From Blautia faecis (GTDB taxonomy: Bacteria > Bacillota > Clostridia > Lachnospirales > Lachnospiraceae): 56,295 nucleotides of DNA. Location: the NCBI RefSeq assembly GCF_020554845.1, contig NZ_JAJCIA010000026.1, positions 1 through 56,295 of the forward strand, given 5' to 3'. A program made the position numbers and the translations under genes. The notes under the pieces are model-generated. The model saw nothing but the letters and a program-made list of their open reading frames with translations. It was not told the origin of the DNA and ran no database searches. Shown here in pieces: positions 15,595-24,457 of the stretch (position 1 is its first letter; each line of letters starts with the position of its first letter).

Positions 15595-16860
15595 ATGGCG
15601 AAAAACAACAAGGCGGATATGAGTTGTGCAAGGGTAAAAAAGTACACCGCTTCTGATGTAAGCAAGGCGGAAAGGCACAATGAACGCAAGAATGAAACTT
15701 ATGAAAATATGAATGTGATTGAGGAACGCATACCCTATAATGTGCATTTCAAAAAGCCTTTTGCCCCAACCTATATGGAGCAATTAAAGCAGATGGAAAC
15801 TGACGGTTTGGTGTCGCTTCGTGGGTTAAGAAAAGACGCAACGCTGTTCAATGAGATTGTGATTGATGTGAACACGATGTACTTCGAGCGTAACGGCGGC
15901 TACGAATATGCAAAGCAGTTTTACGAAGAAGCGTTCCATTTTATCGAGGAAAAATTCGGTGCTGATAATGTCATATCGGCTGTTATGCACGCTGATGAAA
16001 TCAATGTAGCGGCAACCGAGGAACTTGGAAAAGAGGTTTACCACTATCATCTTCACGCTATGGTTTTGCCTGTGGTGGAGAAAGAAATCCTATGGAGCAA
16101 GCGTTGCAAAGATGAAAAACTGCGAGGAACGGTTAAGGAAGTTGTTCATCAAGTCAGCCATTCAAAGAAATGGAAATCGGATATTCCGCTGACCGACGAA
16201 AAAGGCAATCCGCTTCTCAGAAAGAACGGAAAACCGATGTTCCGAGCTTCATACAGTATTCTGCAAGATGAATTGTTTAACCATATGACGGAGCAAGGCT
16301 TCAAAGGCTTTCAGCGTGGCGAATACGGAAGTACAGCAGAACACCTGACTTCCCTGCAATATCAAATCAAGCAGGACAAGGAACGCTTGGAGAAGTTGCA
16401 GAAGCGCATTCAGCGTGAGCAGATAAAATATGAGCCTGCCCGTAATGTTTCTAAAACCTATAACGAGATTGACCGTATGGGGCAGAAAACAATCACAGGT
16501 AAAATGGCAATCTCCAAAGAGGATTATTCTGAGCTTACTGCCCTTGCCAAAGAGGGCATTACAAGTCGTGCGGAAATTAGCGAATTAGAACAGAGTGCCA
16601 ACTATTACCGACAGAAATATTTTGACTGTGCAAACGCACTCGAAAGAATGAAAACTAAATACAACGAACTGAAAGAAAAGTGCAGACCTTTTCTTCAAGC
16701 GTTGGAGCATTTCCCCGAAGTTGCTAAACTTTTTACCGAAAAAGTGAAGCAACTTTTTTCTTTTAAGGAAGCACAGGAACGAGCCGAAAAAGAAGCAAGG
16801 GAAAAAGAACGACAGGAGCGTATCAAGGCTCGAAGAAACAAGCGTGGTATGGAAAGATAA
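15595..16860 (+). CDS. MOBV relaxase (TnpZ/Mob_Pre type)
   Basis: A 421-residue plasmid-recombination-type relaxase that nicks the element's oriT. The N-terminal region carries ARVKKYTASDVSKAERHNER and the HADE segment (SAVMHADEINVAATEELGKE), and VYHYHLHAMVLPVV supplies the metal-binding histidines. The C-terminal third is coiled coil ending in a basic RKRNKRGMER-like tail. TnpZ of Tn4451 is of the same family. AAAGGAGAA precedes the ATG. The right copy of the 27-bp inverted repeat begins 11 bases after its stop. Confidence 0.88.
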   Translation: MAKNNKADMSCARVKKYTASDVSKAERHNERKNETYENMNVIEERIPYNVHFKKPFAPTYMEQLKQMETDGLVSLRGLRKDATLFNEIVIDVNTMYFERNGGYEYAKQFYEEAFHFIEEKFGADNVISAVMHADEINVAATEELGKEVYHYHLHAMVLPVVEKEILWSKRCKDEKLRGTVKEVVHQVSHSKKWKSDIPLTDEKGNPLLRKNGKPMFRASYSILQDELFNHMTEQGFKGFQRGEYGSTAEHLTSLQYQIKQDKERLEKLQKRIQREQIKYEPARNVSKTYNEIDRMGQKTITGKMAISKEDYSELTALAKEGITSRAEISELEQSANYYRQKYFDCANALERMKTKYNELKEKCRPFLQALEHFPEVAKLFTEKVKQLFSFKEAQERAEKEAREKERQERIKARRNKRGMER

Positions 16861-16870
16861 CCATTTCCAT

Positions 16871-16897
16871 TATACTCACGACTTAATGACTTCTTGA
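16871..16897 (+). repeat. 27-bp inverted repeat, right copy
   Basis: TATACTCACGACTTAATGAC and the following seven bases are the exact reverse complement of 3720-3746. It sits right after the relaxase stop and 82 bases before the TnpW-like start. Confidence 0.9.
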
Positions 16898-16978
16898 TAT
16901 ATTGAAAATCTGCGGTTACTGGGTGCTCTAATGTGAATGCCCAGCAATCAAATTTTATGAAAGAGAGGAACTGACTAT

Positions 16979-17167
16979 ATGAAAGAACAGAAATATTCTT
17001 ATTCACAGCGAATTGGAAAGACAACATTCATCGTAAATGTAAAGCAGTCCGAAAGTGCCAAAAAGCCTTTGAATACGGTGTTTCAGGACATCTGCAAGCA
17101 CGAGGTTTTGGGCGGCTTTTTTACGGACAAATCGTTTAATTTAGAAAATCCACAAAAAGTATCTTGA
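16979..17167 (+). CDS. TnpW-like small protein
   Basis: A 62-residue protein beginning KEQKYSYSQRIGKTTFIVNV, which matches the TERKIGKxTFxV core of TnpW-type transposon proteins; compare the gene at 35393-35566 in the other element. It extends past the usual family end with HEVLGGFFTDKSFNLENPQK, probably new sequence at the element's right edge. GAGAGGAA precedes the ATG. It is the last gene before the attachment junction at 17181. The role is unknown, but the family consistently accompanies serine recombinase elements. Confidence 0.7.
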   Translation: MKEQKYSYSQRIGKTTFIVNVKQSESAKKPLNTVFQDICKHEVLGGFFTDKSFNLENPQKVS

Positions 17168-17177
17168 CAAACTCGAC

Positions 17178-17185
17178 CCCGAAGG
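17178..17185 (+). other. Right attachment junction (attR) of the Tn4451-like element
   Basis: CCCGAAGG contains GA at 17181-17182, from which the interrupted helicase frame resumes with EGTGYRAK. Confidence 0.6.
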
Positions 17186-18872
17186 AACAGGATATCGTGC
17201 AAAGTCCAGATTTGCACGGTTTTATAATATCCCGGAACTGATGAATATGTTCAAGGAGATTGCAGATATCAAGACTTCCGATCAGTTAAAGCTTCCTGTG
17301 CCGGAAGCAGAATATGAAACAGTGGTGCTGAAACCAACGGAACAGCAGAAAGAAATCGTAGAAAGCCTTGGAGAACGTGCGGAAGTTGTCAGAAATGGCG
17401 GAGTAGATGCCGCGGTTGATAATATGCTGAAAATCACCAATGATGGAAGAAAGTTAGCATTGGATCAGCGTTTAGTGAACGAATTATTGCCAGACAATCC
17501 GGAAAGCAAGATATCAGTCTGTGCAGAGAAAAGCTATGAAATCTGGAAAGACACAGCAGCACAGAAATCAGCACAATTGATTTTCTGTGATTTGAGTACA
17601 CCGAAAGGCGATGGCAGTTTTAATGTCTACGACGACCTGAAACGGAAACTGATGGAAAAAGGAGTGCCGGAAAAAGAGATTGCTTTTATTCATGATGCAA
17701 ATACAGAAGCAAAGAAGACGGAGCTGTTTGGAAAAGTGAAATCCGGACAGGTTCGTTTTTTGATTGGTTCTACAGCAAAGATGGGTGCAGGAACCAATGT
17801 GCAGGATCGTCTGATTGCGTTGCATCATCTGGATATTGGCTGGAAACCATCTGACTTGGAACAGAGGGAAGGACGTATTATCCGTCAGGGAAACCATAAT
17901 AAAAAGGTTCATATCTTCCGGTATGTAACTGAATCCACATTTGACAGCTACATGTGGCAGTTGATTGAGAACAAGCAGAAATTCATTTCTCAGATTATGA
18001 CCAGCAAAGCACCTGTGCGAAGCTGTGAAGATGTAGACGAAGCGGCACTTTCCTATGCAGAGGTCAAAGCTCTTGCAACCGGAAATCCGGCAGTAAAAGA
18101 GAAGATGGCATTGGATGTTGATGTGGCAAAATTAAAACTTTTAAAAGCCAACCACATGAATAACCAGTATCGACTGGAAGATGATATTGCAAGGAATTTT
18201 CCACAACAGATTGCAAAACTGACAGAGATCATTGACAGCTACAAGGCAGACATCGCTCATTTTTCTGAGTACAAAATCACAGATCCAGAGCAGTTTTCTA
18301 TGGAAATCAGTGGCAAAGTGTTCACAGAAAAGAAAGAGGCAGGAGCGGCTCTTCTGGCGGTCTGCAAAGAAATTAAGTCTGTGGATGCAGCTATGGATAT
18401 TGGAAGCTATCAGGGATTTAACATGAGAATCCAATTCGACAGTTGGAGCAAAGAGTTTATCCTGTCTGTAAAGCATGAATCGGTAGCTAAAGTTCGATTG
18501 GGAGCCGATGCTCTAGGAAATATCACTCGTATCAATAATCTTTTAGAAAGTTATCCGGAGAAACTGGCAGAAGCAGAACAACGGCTGGAAACGGTACAGG
18601 AGCAGATGACAAACGCCAAAGAGGAAGTCGGGAAGCCATTTCCAAAAGAAGAGGAACTGAACCAAAAACTGGAGCGACTGTCAGAGTTAAATGCACTTCT
18701 CAATATGGATGAACGGGAAGATACAGAAACAGAGCAGTCGGAATCAAAAGAGAAAGAAGAAAGACCGGCACGAGGTTCTATCCATGAGAAACTGCAGATT
18801 TATAAGGAAAAGAGTCAGCGGGAAAGTGAAACTGGCAAGGAAACCAGAAAACGGGACTTCGGTCTGGAATAA
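17181..18872 (+). pseudogene. SNF2-type ICE helicase, 3' half-fragment
   Basis: The continuation of the gene broken at 1167. The frame opens with EGTGYRAKSRFARFYNIPEL and carries the C-terminal helicase domain: QLIFCDLSTPKGDGSFNVY, MGAGTNVQDRLIALHHLDIG (motif V) and DLEQREGRIIRQGN (motif VI). A long coiled-coil tail ends in RGSIHEKLQIYKEK, a motif also seen at the end of the neighbouring YodL protein. Helicases of this type accompany anti-restriction and methylase functions in ICEs. An internal ATG at 17241 could allow translation of the C-terminal part alone, but no ribosome site is obvious. Confidence 0.85.
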
Positions 18873-18880
18873 AGAGGAAA

Positions 18881-18928
18881 GATGGCATAATTTGGTAGAA
18901 GAAGGTTCTGTCGGTTATGCCATTTTTT
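18881..18928 (+). terminator. Terminator after the SNF2 gene
   Basis: ATGGCATAA (18881-18889) pairs with TTATGCCAT (18915-18923), followed by TTTTT. Confidence 0.8.
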
Positions 18929-18948
18929 AGAACACAGGAGGAATTTAT

Positions 18949-21705
18949 ATGGCAAGAAACAGGATAACGGGTAGAGAAACACAGAAAATGCAGGAATACA
19001 CGCAGGGACAGATCAGTCAGGCAGAGCGTAGAGGCATAGAATTTCCAACAGATGTAAAAGAACAGCTTTTTGAATATGCGAATCTGATCGGTGAGGAAGA
19101 GAAAGTTAGGACTCTGGTAAGAAATCTAGCAGATGCAGTGATCCAGGCAGATGAAGAAGGGGTAGAGGATCTACTGGATGATGCAAGAATGGATATTCAG
19201 GATCTACCAGATCCAACCATAGGTAAGCTGGAATTACGTGATTATGGATATACAGCAGAAGACATGGTGCCGCTTAGAAAAGAAGCAGCTTTGGATTATC
19301 ACAGAATGGGTTCTAAGATTTATTGCCTGGGCAGCGATGGCAGCAAGGGAGAGTATGCAAGTAAAGAAATGATACAGGCGCATGAAGGTCTGTTTGGCAT
19401 GGAATCGCAGATGTGGGAACGGATAGAGGAGAATGACCTGGATTATGCCGATGAAGATTTTGGAGCATTTCAGGAGCCTATGAGTGTCATTGAGCAGGAA
19501 GAAGCACTGAAATTATACGATGCCGGAGCAGATATCTATCTGATCACTAATTTTTCATCACCAATGTATGTCACGGAACGCATGGAAATTGAACGAGGAC
19601 CGGAGCATTATCAGATGTCTATGACAGAACTGGAGCGTTTCCGTAACCTGGAATGGGAAATGCAGAAATATCCGCAGATTCAGTCTTTGAAAGAGGCAAA
19701 CCTGTTGTTAGGAACAAGGCGAACCTTTGGTATTTATCAGATCAAGGACGATTCACCGGGCGAAAACTATGCATTTATGAATATGCGCTTTATTGAAAGT
19801 CATGGTATGCAGATAAAAAAAGAAGATTATAAGCTGGTCTATGTTGGGGAATTATCGGGAAATATGTCACTGGATGATATTTTTGAAAGGTTCAACATTG
19901 ATAGACCGGAAGATTTCCGTGGGCATTCCCTGTCTGTCAGTGATATCATAGTTCTGAATGACGGGGAAAAAGTAACCGCTCATTTTGTAGACAGTATCAG
20001 TTTTGAACAGCTGGATTCTTTCCTGAATCTGGAAGAACAGGTTCTTAGTGAACTGGCATATGAGGTAGGAGAACGTTACTTTGCTATTCAGAGAACAGAA
20101 GAAGGATATGATTATTCGTTTTACGATGAAGATTTTCGTCTGATGGATGGTGGCGTCTATGAAAATGATCAAATTTCTATTGAAGAAGCGGCAGAGGAAC
20201 TTCTGGAAGACGAAGGCTGGACTGGAGAACGCATCCGTGGAGATTATGATCAGTTGATGGAAAAAGTAGAAGAAATGGATGAAGTTGTAATGGCAGAGAT
20301 TCAGAAAAGCCAGGGCGAATATAAGCCTTTGGCAAAGGTGGAGGAACTGGAAGAGGCGAATTATAACATGATTGATAACGTCCTTAATAATATGCCACCG
20401 AAGAAAGAGCCTTATCTGGAATATTTCGCCACAGAATGTGATGAGTTCCATGATATGGGAGCTTATGAAAAAAGTACCGATGTTAATCAGATTGCTGCGG
20501 TCTATGAAAAATATAGGGAGAATCCTAAAACTGCGTATCTGGGATGCTCAATGGGAATTATTTATCGTGATCCGGAAGACAGTTACTATGATGAAGCCGA
20601 ATTTGCGATCGTTAAAGGGAATACCGTATTCGGAAATCTGATGGATGATGTTCGATTTTATGGAGAACTTGCACTGGTACGGGAAGGGATCGAGAAAATT
20701 CATGAAGCATTGCCGGACTACAAGTATGTACCGATGAGGGATGTTCGAGAAGCAATGTATCCTGAGAAAATGACCACAGAACAGCTGGCAGAGGCACTGG
20801 ATGAGATTGCAGAAGCTTTTGATCCGTATGAGTATCGAGATAATGTGGAGAGGGGAGAAAATACGGTGCAGGAAGTAATGCTGGATTTGAGAAGTGGAAA
20901 TATTCATTCCTATATTTCATATCTGAAGGATATTGTAGACGAAGAATGCGATCTGTCTGTTCGTGCAGGAGTATTGATTGAAAGACTGAAAGCCTATGAA
21001 CCTGAACTTCCAAAGGATATGGAACCAATGGTGTATGTAAACTATTGTGAAGAAAGTGATCTCATGAATCCAAGATGTCAGAAGCTGTCTGAGCTGGATG
21101 CAAAAACAGCAGAAATGGATAAAGAATGGTATGCAAAACGTGATCCGAAGACAGAGGAACCTACAAAAATTGCAAAGATATATGTGACTGTATATTATGC
21201 GGAAAAAGGTGAACAGATGCTGCATCATTTTAAGAAGTCAATGGATATTGGAAATGGACATGGCGGTATTGTGAGTCAGTTGAAGTATGATAATGAAATG
21301 AAGCTTACAGATGAGTATTGGATCAATTACCAGAAAGGCAAAGGAAGTGAAGAGTTCCAAAAGTATATGGAAGATCTGACAGACATGCAGAATCATGTGC
21401 TTCCGTATCTGCAGAGTTTTTGCAATCTGGAGGAAAAAGGTGTGAAGGAGAGACGAGAACAGCAGATAGCAGAAAGATATGAAGGAAGAGCAGATGAGAG
21501 GGTAACAAGTACCGAAGCGAATGAAGTTGTTAAGGATGTAGGAAAAACAGATAGAAAACCGGCACAGCAGAAGCAGGCGGTAGATGGAAAAGATAAGAAA
21601 TTATCCATTCATGAACGGCTTGAGATCAATAAGAGGATTATTCAAGAAAAGCAGGGAAAAGATAAAACGGAGAGAGGAGTTGATTTGGGTGTAAGGACAG
21701 TGTAG
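18949..21705 (+). CDS. Large ICE protein with YodL and LPD-type domains
   Basis: A 918-residue cytoplasmic protein. Residues ~258-350 form a YodL domain (TFGIYQIKDD ... LDDIFERFNIDRPEDFRGHS ... VSDIIVLND), nearly the same pattern as in the gene at 41344-44691. Flanking regions look like the large polyvalent protein-associated (LPD) and DUF3849-type domains that ride on ICE and phage anti-restriction proteins. The C-terminus SIHERLEINKRIIQEKQGKD repeats the basic tail theme of the SNF2 protein. AGGAGGAATTT precedes the ATG. It follows the SNF2 gene in the same ICE. Function in recipient establishment is plausible but unproven. Confidence 0.75.
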   Translation: MARNRITGRETQKMQEYTQGQISQAERRGIEFPTDVKEQLFEYANLIGEEEKVRTLVRNLADAVIQADEEGVEDLLDDARMDIQDLPDPTIGKLELRDYGYTAEDMVPLRKEAALDYHRMGSKIYCLGSDGSKGEYASKEMIQAHEGLFGMESQMWERIEENDLDYADEDFGAFQEPMSVIEQEEALKLYDAGADIYLITNFSSPMYVTERMEIERGPEHYQMSMTELERFRNLEWEMQKYPQIQSLKEANLLLGTRRTFGIYQIKDDSPGENYAFMNMRFIESHGMQIKKEDYKLVYVGELSGNMSLDDIFERFNIDRPEDFRGHSLSVSDIIVLNDGEKVTAHFVDSISFEQLDSFLNLEEQVLSELAYEVGERYFAIQRTEEGYDYSFYDEDFRLMDGGVYENDQISIEEAAEELLEDEGWTGERIRGDYDQLMEKVEEMDEVVMAEIQKSQGEYKPLAKVEELEEANYNMIDNVLNNMPPKKEPYLEYFATECDEFHDMGAYEKSTDVNQIAAVYEKYRENPKTAYLGCSMGIIYRDPEDSYYDEAEFAIVKGNTVFGNLMDDVRFYGELALVREGIEKIHEALPDYKYVPMRDVREAMYPEKMTTEQLAEALDEIAEAFDPYEYRDNVERGENTVQEVMLDLRSGNIHSYISYLKDIVDEECDLSVRAGVLIERLKAYEPELPKDMEPMVYVNYCEESDLMNPRCQKLSELDAKTAEMDKEWYAKRDPKTEEPTKIAKIYVTVYYAEKGEQMLHHFKKSMDIGNGHGGIVSQLKYDNEMKLTDEYWINYQKGKGSEEFQKYMEDLTDMQNHVLPYLQSFCNLEEKGVKERREQQIAERYEGRADERVTSTEANEVVKDVGKTDRKPAQQKQAVDGKDKKLSIHERLEINKRIIQEKQGKDKTERGVDLGVRTV

Positions 21706-21764
21706 AATAAGCAGAACGAGTCGGAGGTCATGGATGATAACGTGGCTTCCGGCTTTATTGCGTA

Positions 21765-21792
21765 TTGTCGGAAGAATTATAAATGGTATAAT
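21765..21792 (+). promoter_or_regulatory. Promoter candidate for the repeat-protein gene
   Basis: TTGTCG (21765-21770) and TATAAT (21787-21792) have a 16-base spacer, about 110 bases before ATG 21901. Confidence 0.55.
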
Positions 21793-21900
21793 GAATGTAA
21801 ATGCGATAAAAGAATGTCGCCTGTTATGCGACTTCCAAATGAGAAAAGTGTGTTATTCTGAGATCAAACAAGAGGCTAATAGAGTCAGGAGGATGACATT

Positions 21901-22211
21901 ATGAGTAAAAAAGGATATAGCAGACCAGGATTCTTTGGATCCATAAACCATTATGATGCAAACGGAAAAAAGTAGGCGAGAGCAGACCAGGATTCTTTGG
22001 TGGTATGAACGACTATGATGCAAATGGAAAGAAAATCGGACATAGTTCGCCTTCCTTTTTTGGTGGTATGAATCATTATGACAATAACGGGCATAAAGTA
22101 GGTGAGAGTCGACCAGGATTCTTTGGCGGTTTAAACCATTATGATGACAAGGGGCATAAGCGGGGGCATAGCAATCCAGGAGTTTTAGGTGGATTCAATC
22201 ATTACGGTTAA
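21901..22211 (+). pseudogene. RPGFFGG-repeat protein gene, frameshifted
   Basis: It encodes about five ~19-20 residue repeats of the form SRPGFFGGxNHYDxxGxKxGE. The first reading frame (ATG 21901, AGGAGGATG upstream) stops at GGAAAAAAGTAG near 21983 because the A-run has six bases where seven are needed. The remaining repeats are open in another frame from ATG 22005 to 22211. Adding one A joins the frames exactly (GKKVGESRPGFFGG). Similar short repeat proteins occur in clostridial genomes; function is unknown. The 3' end runs into the truncated CD1108 gene near 22204, so its natural C-terminus may also be lost. A sequencing error in the homopolymer is possible. Confidence 0.75.
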
Positions 22212-23379
22212 AACTGCACAGAGAGCAGCACAAGCGGCAAGGGCTGCGGCAAAAGCCGCCGTGGTTACGGTAAAGGCGATTGCCAAAGCGACCGCACTTG
22301 CCATTAAAGCGATTATTGCCGGAACGAAAGCCTTGATTGCCGCTATCGCCGCAGGCGGCTGGGTGGCGGTTTTGGTTATTATCGTGATTTGCCTGATTGG
22401 TATGATCCTCGGCTCAGTATTTGGCATTTTCTTCTCAGACGAAGATTCCGGCACTGGAATGAGTATGCAGACCGTTGTGCAGGAAATCAATACCGAATAC
22501 GATACCAAGCTGCAAGAGGAAAAGAACTCGGTATCCTATGATGTTCTTGAAATGAGTGGCAGCAGAGCCGTTTGGAAAGAGGTGCTTGCCGTTTACTCTG
22601 TAAAAACGAATACGGATCAAGATAACCCCCAAGAGGTTGCCACAATGGACGATGGCAAAAAGCAACTCTTAAAAGACATCTTTTGGGAGATGAATCAAAT
22701 ATCTTCCCGAACAGAGAGCAAGACCGAAACAGTTATTACCGAAACCGATGACGGACACGGTAATATCGTGGAAACTGAAAGCACGGTCACACAAACCTAT
22801 CTGTATATTACCGTCAGCCACAAGACTGCCGAGGAAATGGCGGCGCAATATGGTTTTAACGAAGAACAGAAAGGCTACCTCGCTGAACTGCTTGCAGATG
22901 AAAACAATTACCTTTGGTCACAGGTGCTTTACGGCATTACAGGCGGCGACGGACAGATCGTGACCGTTGCACTCTCTCTGGTTGGCAATGTGGGCGGTCA
23001 GCCGTATTGGTCGTGGTACGGTTTTAACTCCCGTGTAGAATGGTGTGCTTGCTTTGTATCTTGGTGTGCCAACGAGTGCGGCTATATCGACGCTGGAGTT
23101 ATCCCAAAATATGCAGGCTGTGTCAACGGAGTACAATGGTTTAAGGATCGTGGACAATGGCTGGATGGCAGCGCCGAGCCTGCCCCCGGAATGATTATTT
23201 TCTTCGATTGGGCAGACGAAAGTGGTCAGGATGGATTATCCGACCATACGGGTATTGTTCAAAAGGTCGAAAACGGCAAGGTTTATACGGTCGAGGGCAA
23301 CTCCGGCGACAGTTGCCGAGTCAATGAGTATTCTATCGGTTATTACGAGATTCTTGGCTACGGCGCACCTGCCTATTAA
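22189..23379 (+). CDS. CD1108-family ICE protein with CHAP hydrolase domain, 5'-truncated
   Basis: Most of the frame (from about 22204, VKTAQRAAQAARAAAKAA) is a CD1108-type conjugation protein. It has an Ala/Lys-rich N-terminal segment, one TM helix (VAVLVIIVICLIGMILGSVF), and a C-terminal CHAP amidase-like domain with Cys in VEWCACFVSWCANECGY and His in LSDHTGIVQKVENG. It opens peptidoglycan for the transfer channel. The family's usual cytoplasmic N-terminus is missing: the gene starts within the end of the repeat-protein gene. A GTG at 22189 has AGGAG six bases upstream, so a shortened protein could still be made. Compare the full-length relative at 49002-50972. Confidence 0.8.
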   Translation: MDSIITVKTAQRAAQAARAAAKAAVVTVKAIAKATALAIKAIIAGTKALIAAIAAGGWVAVLVIIVICLIGMILGSVFGIFFSDEDSGTGMSMQTVVQEINTEYDTKLQEEKNSVSYDVLEMSGSRAVWKEVLAVYSVKTNTDQDNPQEVATMDDGKKQLLKDIFWEMNQISSRTESKTETVITETDDGHGNIVETESTVTQTYLYITVSHKTAEEMAAQYGFNEEQKGYLAELLADENNYLWSQVLYGITGGDGQIVTVALSLVGNVGGQPYWSWYGFNSRVEWCACFVSWCANECGYIDAGVIPKYAGCVNGVQWFKDRGQWLDGSAEPAPGMIIFFDWADESGQDGLSDHTGIVQKVENGKVYTVEGNSGDSCRVNEYSIGYYEILGYGAPAY

Positions 23380-23389
23380 AATACACAAG

Positions 23390-23410
23390 CCGCCTGCATT
23401 TTGCAGGCGG
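23390..23410 (+). terminator. Hairpin after the CHAP gene
   Basis: CCGCCTGCA-TTT-TGCAGGCGG is a perfect 9-bp stem, 10 bases after the stop. Only a short T stretch follows. Confidence 0.7.
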
Positions 23411-23479
23411 TTGGATTACATATCAGAAAGATATTGTGCCGGTTTGAAAACTAAAAGTCTCAAAATACAGACTTAATAA

Positions 23480-23508
23480 TTGCGATTTCACTCTCAAAGT
23501 GCTATAAT
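23480..23508 (+). promoter_or_regulatory. Promoter for the XRE/two-component operon
   Basis: TTGCGA (23480-23485) and TATAAT (23503-23508) are separated by 17 bases, 29 bases before the ATG at 23538. Confidence 0.7.
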
Positions 23509-23537
23509 ACAAACTATATTTGGGTGGAGGTGCGGAA

Positions 23538-23750
23538 ATGAAAGTACGGTACAACAAACTTTGGAAACTTCTGATTGACAAGGGAATGAAAAAGAGTCAA
23601 TTACGAGAAGCGGTCGGGGCAAGCAAAAGTACATTTGCGAAACTCGGAAAAAATGAAAATGTTACCCTTCCCGTGCTGTTGAATATATGCGAATACTTAG
23701 AGTGTGATTTTGGCGACATAATGGAAGCCGTACCCGAAAATGAGGTGTAG
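23538..23750 (+). CDS. Small XRE/Cro-type HTH regulator
   Basis: A 70-residue single-domain regulator: YNKLWKLLIDKGMKKSQLRE followed by ASKSTFAKLGKNENVTLPVL and LNICEYLECDFGDIMEAV. This is the one-domain HTH common beside resistance cargo in Tn916/Tn1549 elements. The ATG at 23538 is chosen over the TTG at 23520 because GGAGG lies at 23525-23529. It is five bases upstream of the response regulator gene and shares its promoter. Confidence 0.88.
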   Translation: MKVRYNKLWKLLIDKGMKKSQLREAVGASKSTFAKLGKNENVTLPVLLNICEYLECDFGDIMEAVPENEV

Positions 23751-23755
23751 GATCA

Positions 23756-24457
23756 ATGAACAAGAAGATTTTAATTGTGGATGACGAAAAAGAAATCGTT
23801 GATCTGCTTGAAGTGTATTTGAGTAACGATGGTTATTCAGTATATAAATGTTATAATGGGTTAGAGGCGATGAAATGTATCAAACAGTCGCAGATTGATT
23901 TAGCGATACTTGATATTATGCTGCCGGATATTGATGGTTTTCGACTTTGCCAAAAAATTCGGGAAAAGTTTTACTTCCCTATTATTATGCTTACCGCCAA
24001 AATTGAGGATAGCGACAAGATTATGGGGCTTACGATTGGTGCGGATGATTATATAACGAAACCGTTTAATCCTTTAGAGGTTGTGGCAAGAGTAAAGACG
24101 CAATTAAGGCGTTATCAGAGCTATAACAGTCCTAATTTGAGCCAATCCGAAGAAAAAGACGAGTATGACATCAGAGGTCTACTGATAAACAGAGTCAGCC
24201 ACAAGTGCTACTTGTATGGCAAAGAAATAGCCTTGACTCCGTTGGAGTTTTCTATTCTGTGGTATCTGTGCGAACATCAGGGTAAAGTTGTCGCCTCGGA
24301 GGAATTATTTGAAGCCGTGTGGAAAGAAAAGTATCTTCGCAACAGTAACAATACGGTAATGGCGCACATTGGGCGGCTTCGGGAAAAATTGAATGAACCT
24401 TCAAAAAATCCGAAGTTCATTAAAACTGTTTGGGGGGTAGGGTATGAAATTGAATAA
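23756..24457 (+). CDS. OmpR-family response regulator, VanR-like
   Basis: A 233-residue regulator. The receiver domain has VDDEKEI, phospho-acceptor Asp in LAILDIMLPDIDG and Lys in ADDYITKPFNPLEV. The winged-helix domain contains LTPLEFSILWYLCEHQGKVV and TVWGVGYEIE. The sequence pattern is close to VanR of glycopeptide resistance loci, but no van ligase genes are present. It overlaps the sensor kinase gene by 14 bases. It probably activates the downstream efflux/carboxypeptidase genes. Confidence 0.9.
   Translation: MNKKILIVDDEKEIVDLLEVYLSNDGYSVYKCYNGLEAMKCIKQSQIDLAILDIMLPDIDGFRLCQKIREKFYFPIIMLTAKIEDSDKIMGLTIGADDYITKPFNPLEVVARVKTQLRRYQSYNSPNLSQSEEKDEYDIRGLLINRVSHKCYLYGKEIALTPLEFSILWYLCEHQGKVVASEELFEAVWKEKYLRNSNNTVMAHIGRLREKLNEPSKNPKFIKTVWGVGYEIE

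Larger units (their letters stand above)
1166..17182 (+). mobile_element. Tn4451-like mobilizable element inserted in a SNF2 helicase gene
   Basis: The element is bounded by tnpX at the left end and a TnpW-like gene at the right end. The host helicase reads APEG up to 1167 and continues EGTGYRAK from 17181. Both junctions contain CCCGA followed by GG, one base later (GAGGG left, GAAGG right). This is what crossover at a GA dinucleotide by a TnpX/TndX-type large serine recombinase would leave, and removing the element restores an uninterrupted reading frame. Backbone genes are tnpX, tnpV, a RepA-like ATPase, a MOBV relaxase and a TnpW-like protein. A second element (about 4.25-13.35 kb) is nested inside. 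Element family is well supported; exact crossover bases are inferred. Confidence 0.8.

Noticed and set aside
19867..21228. Minus-strand hydrophobic open frames opposite the YodL protein
   Set aside because: Their Phe/Ile/Leu-rich composition results from reading an acidic, Glu/Asp-rich gene in reverse.
21950..22204. Tandem ~60-base repeats as a CRISPR array
   Set aside because: There are no unique spacers; the repeats translate into RPGFFGGxNHYD protein units, and variation follows codons.
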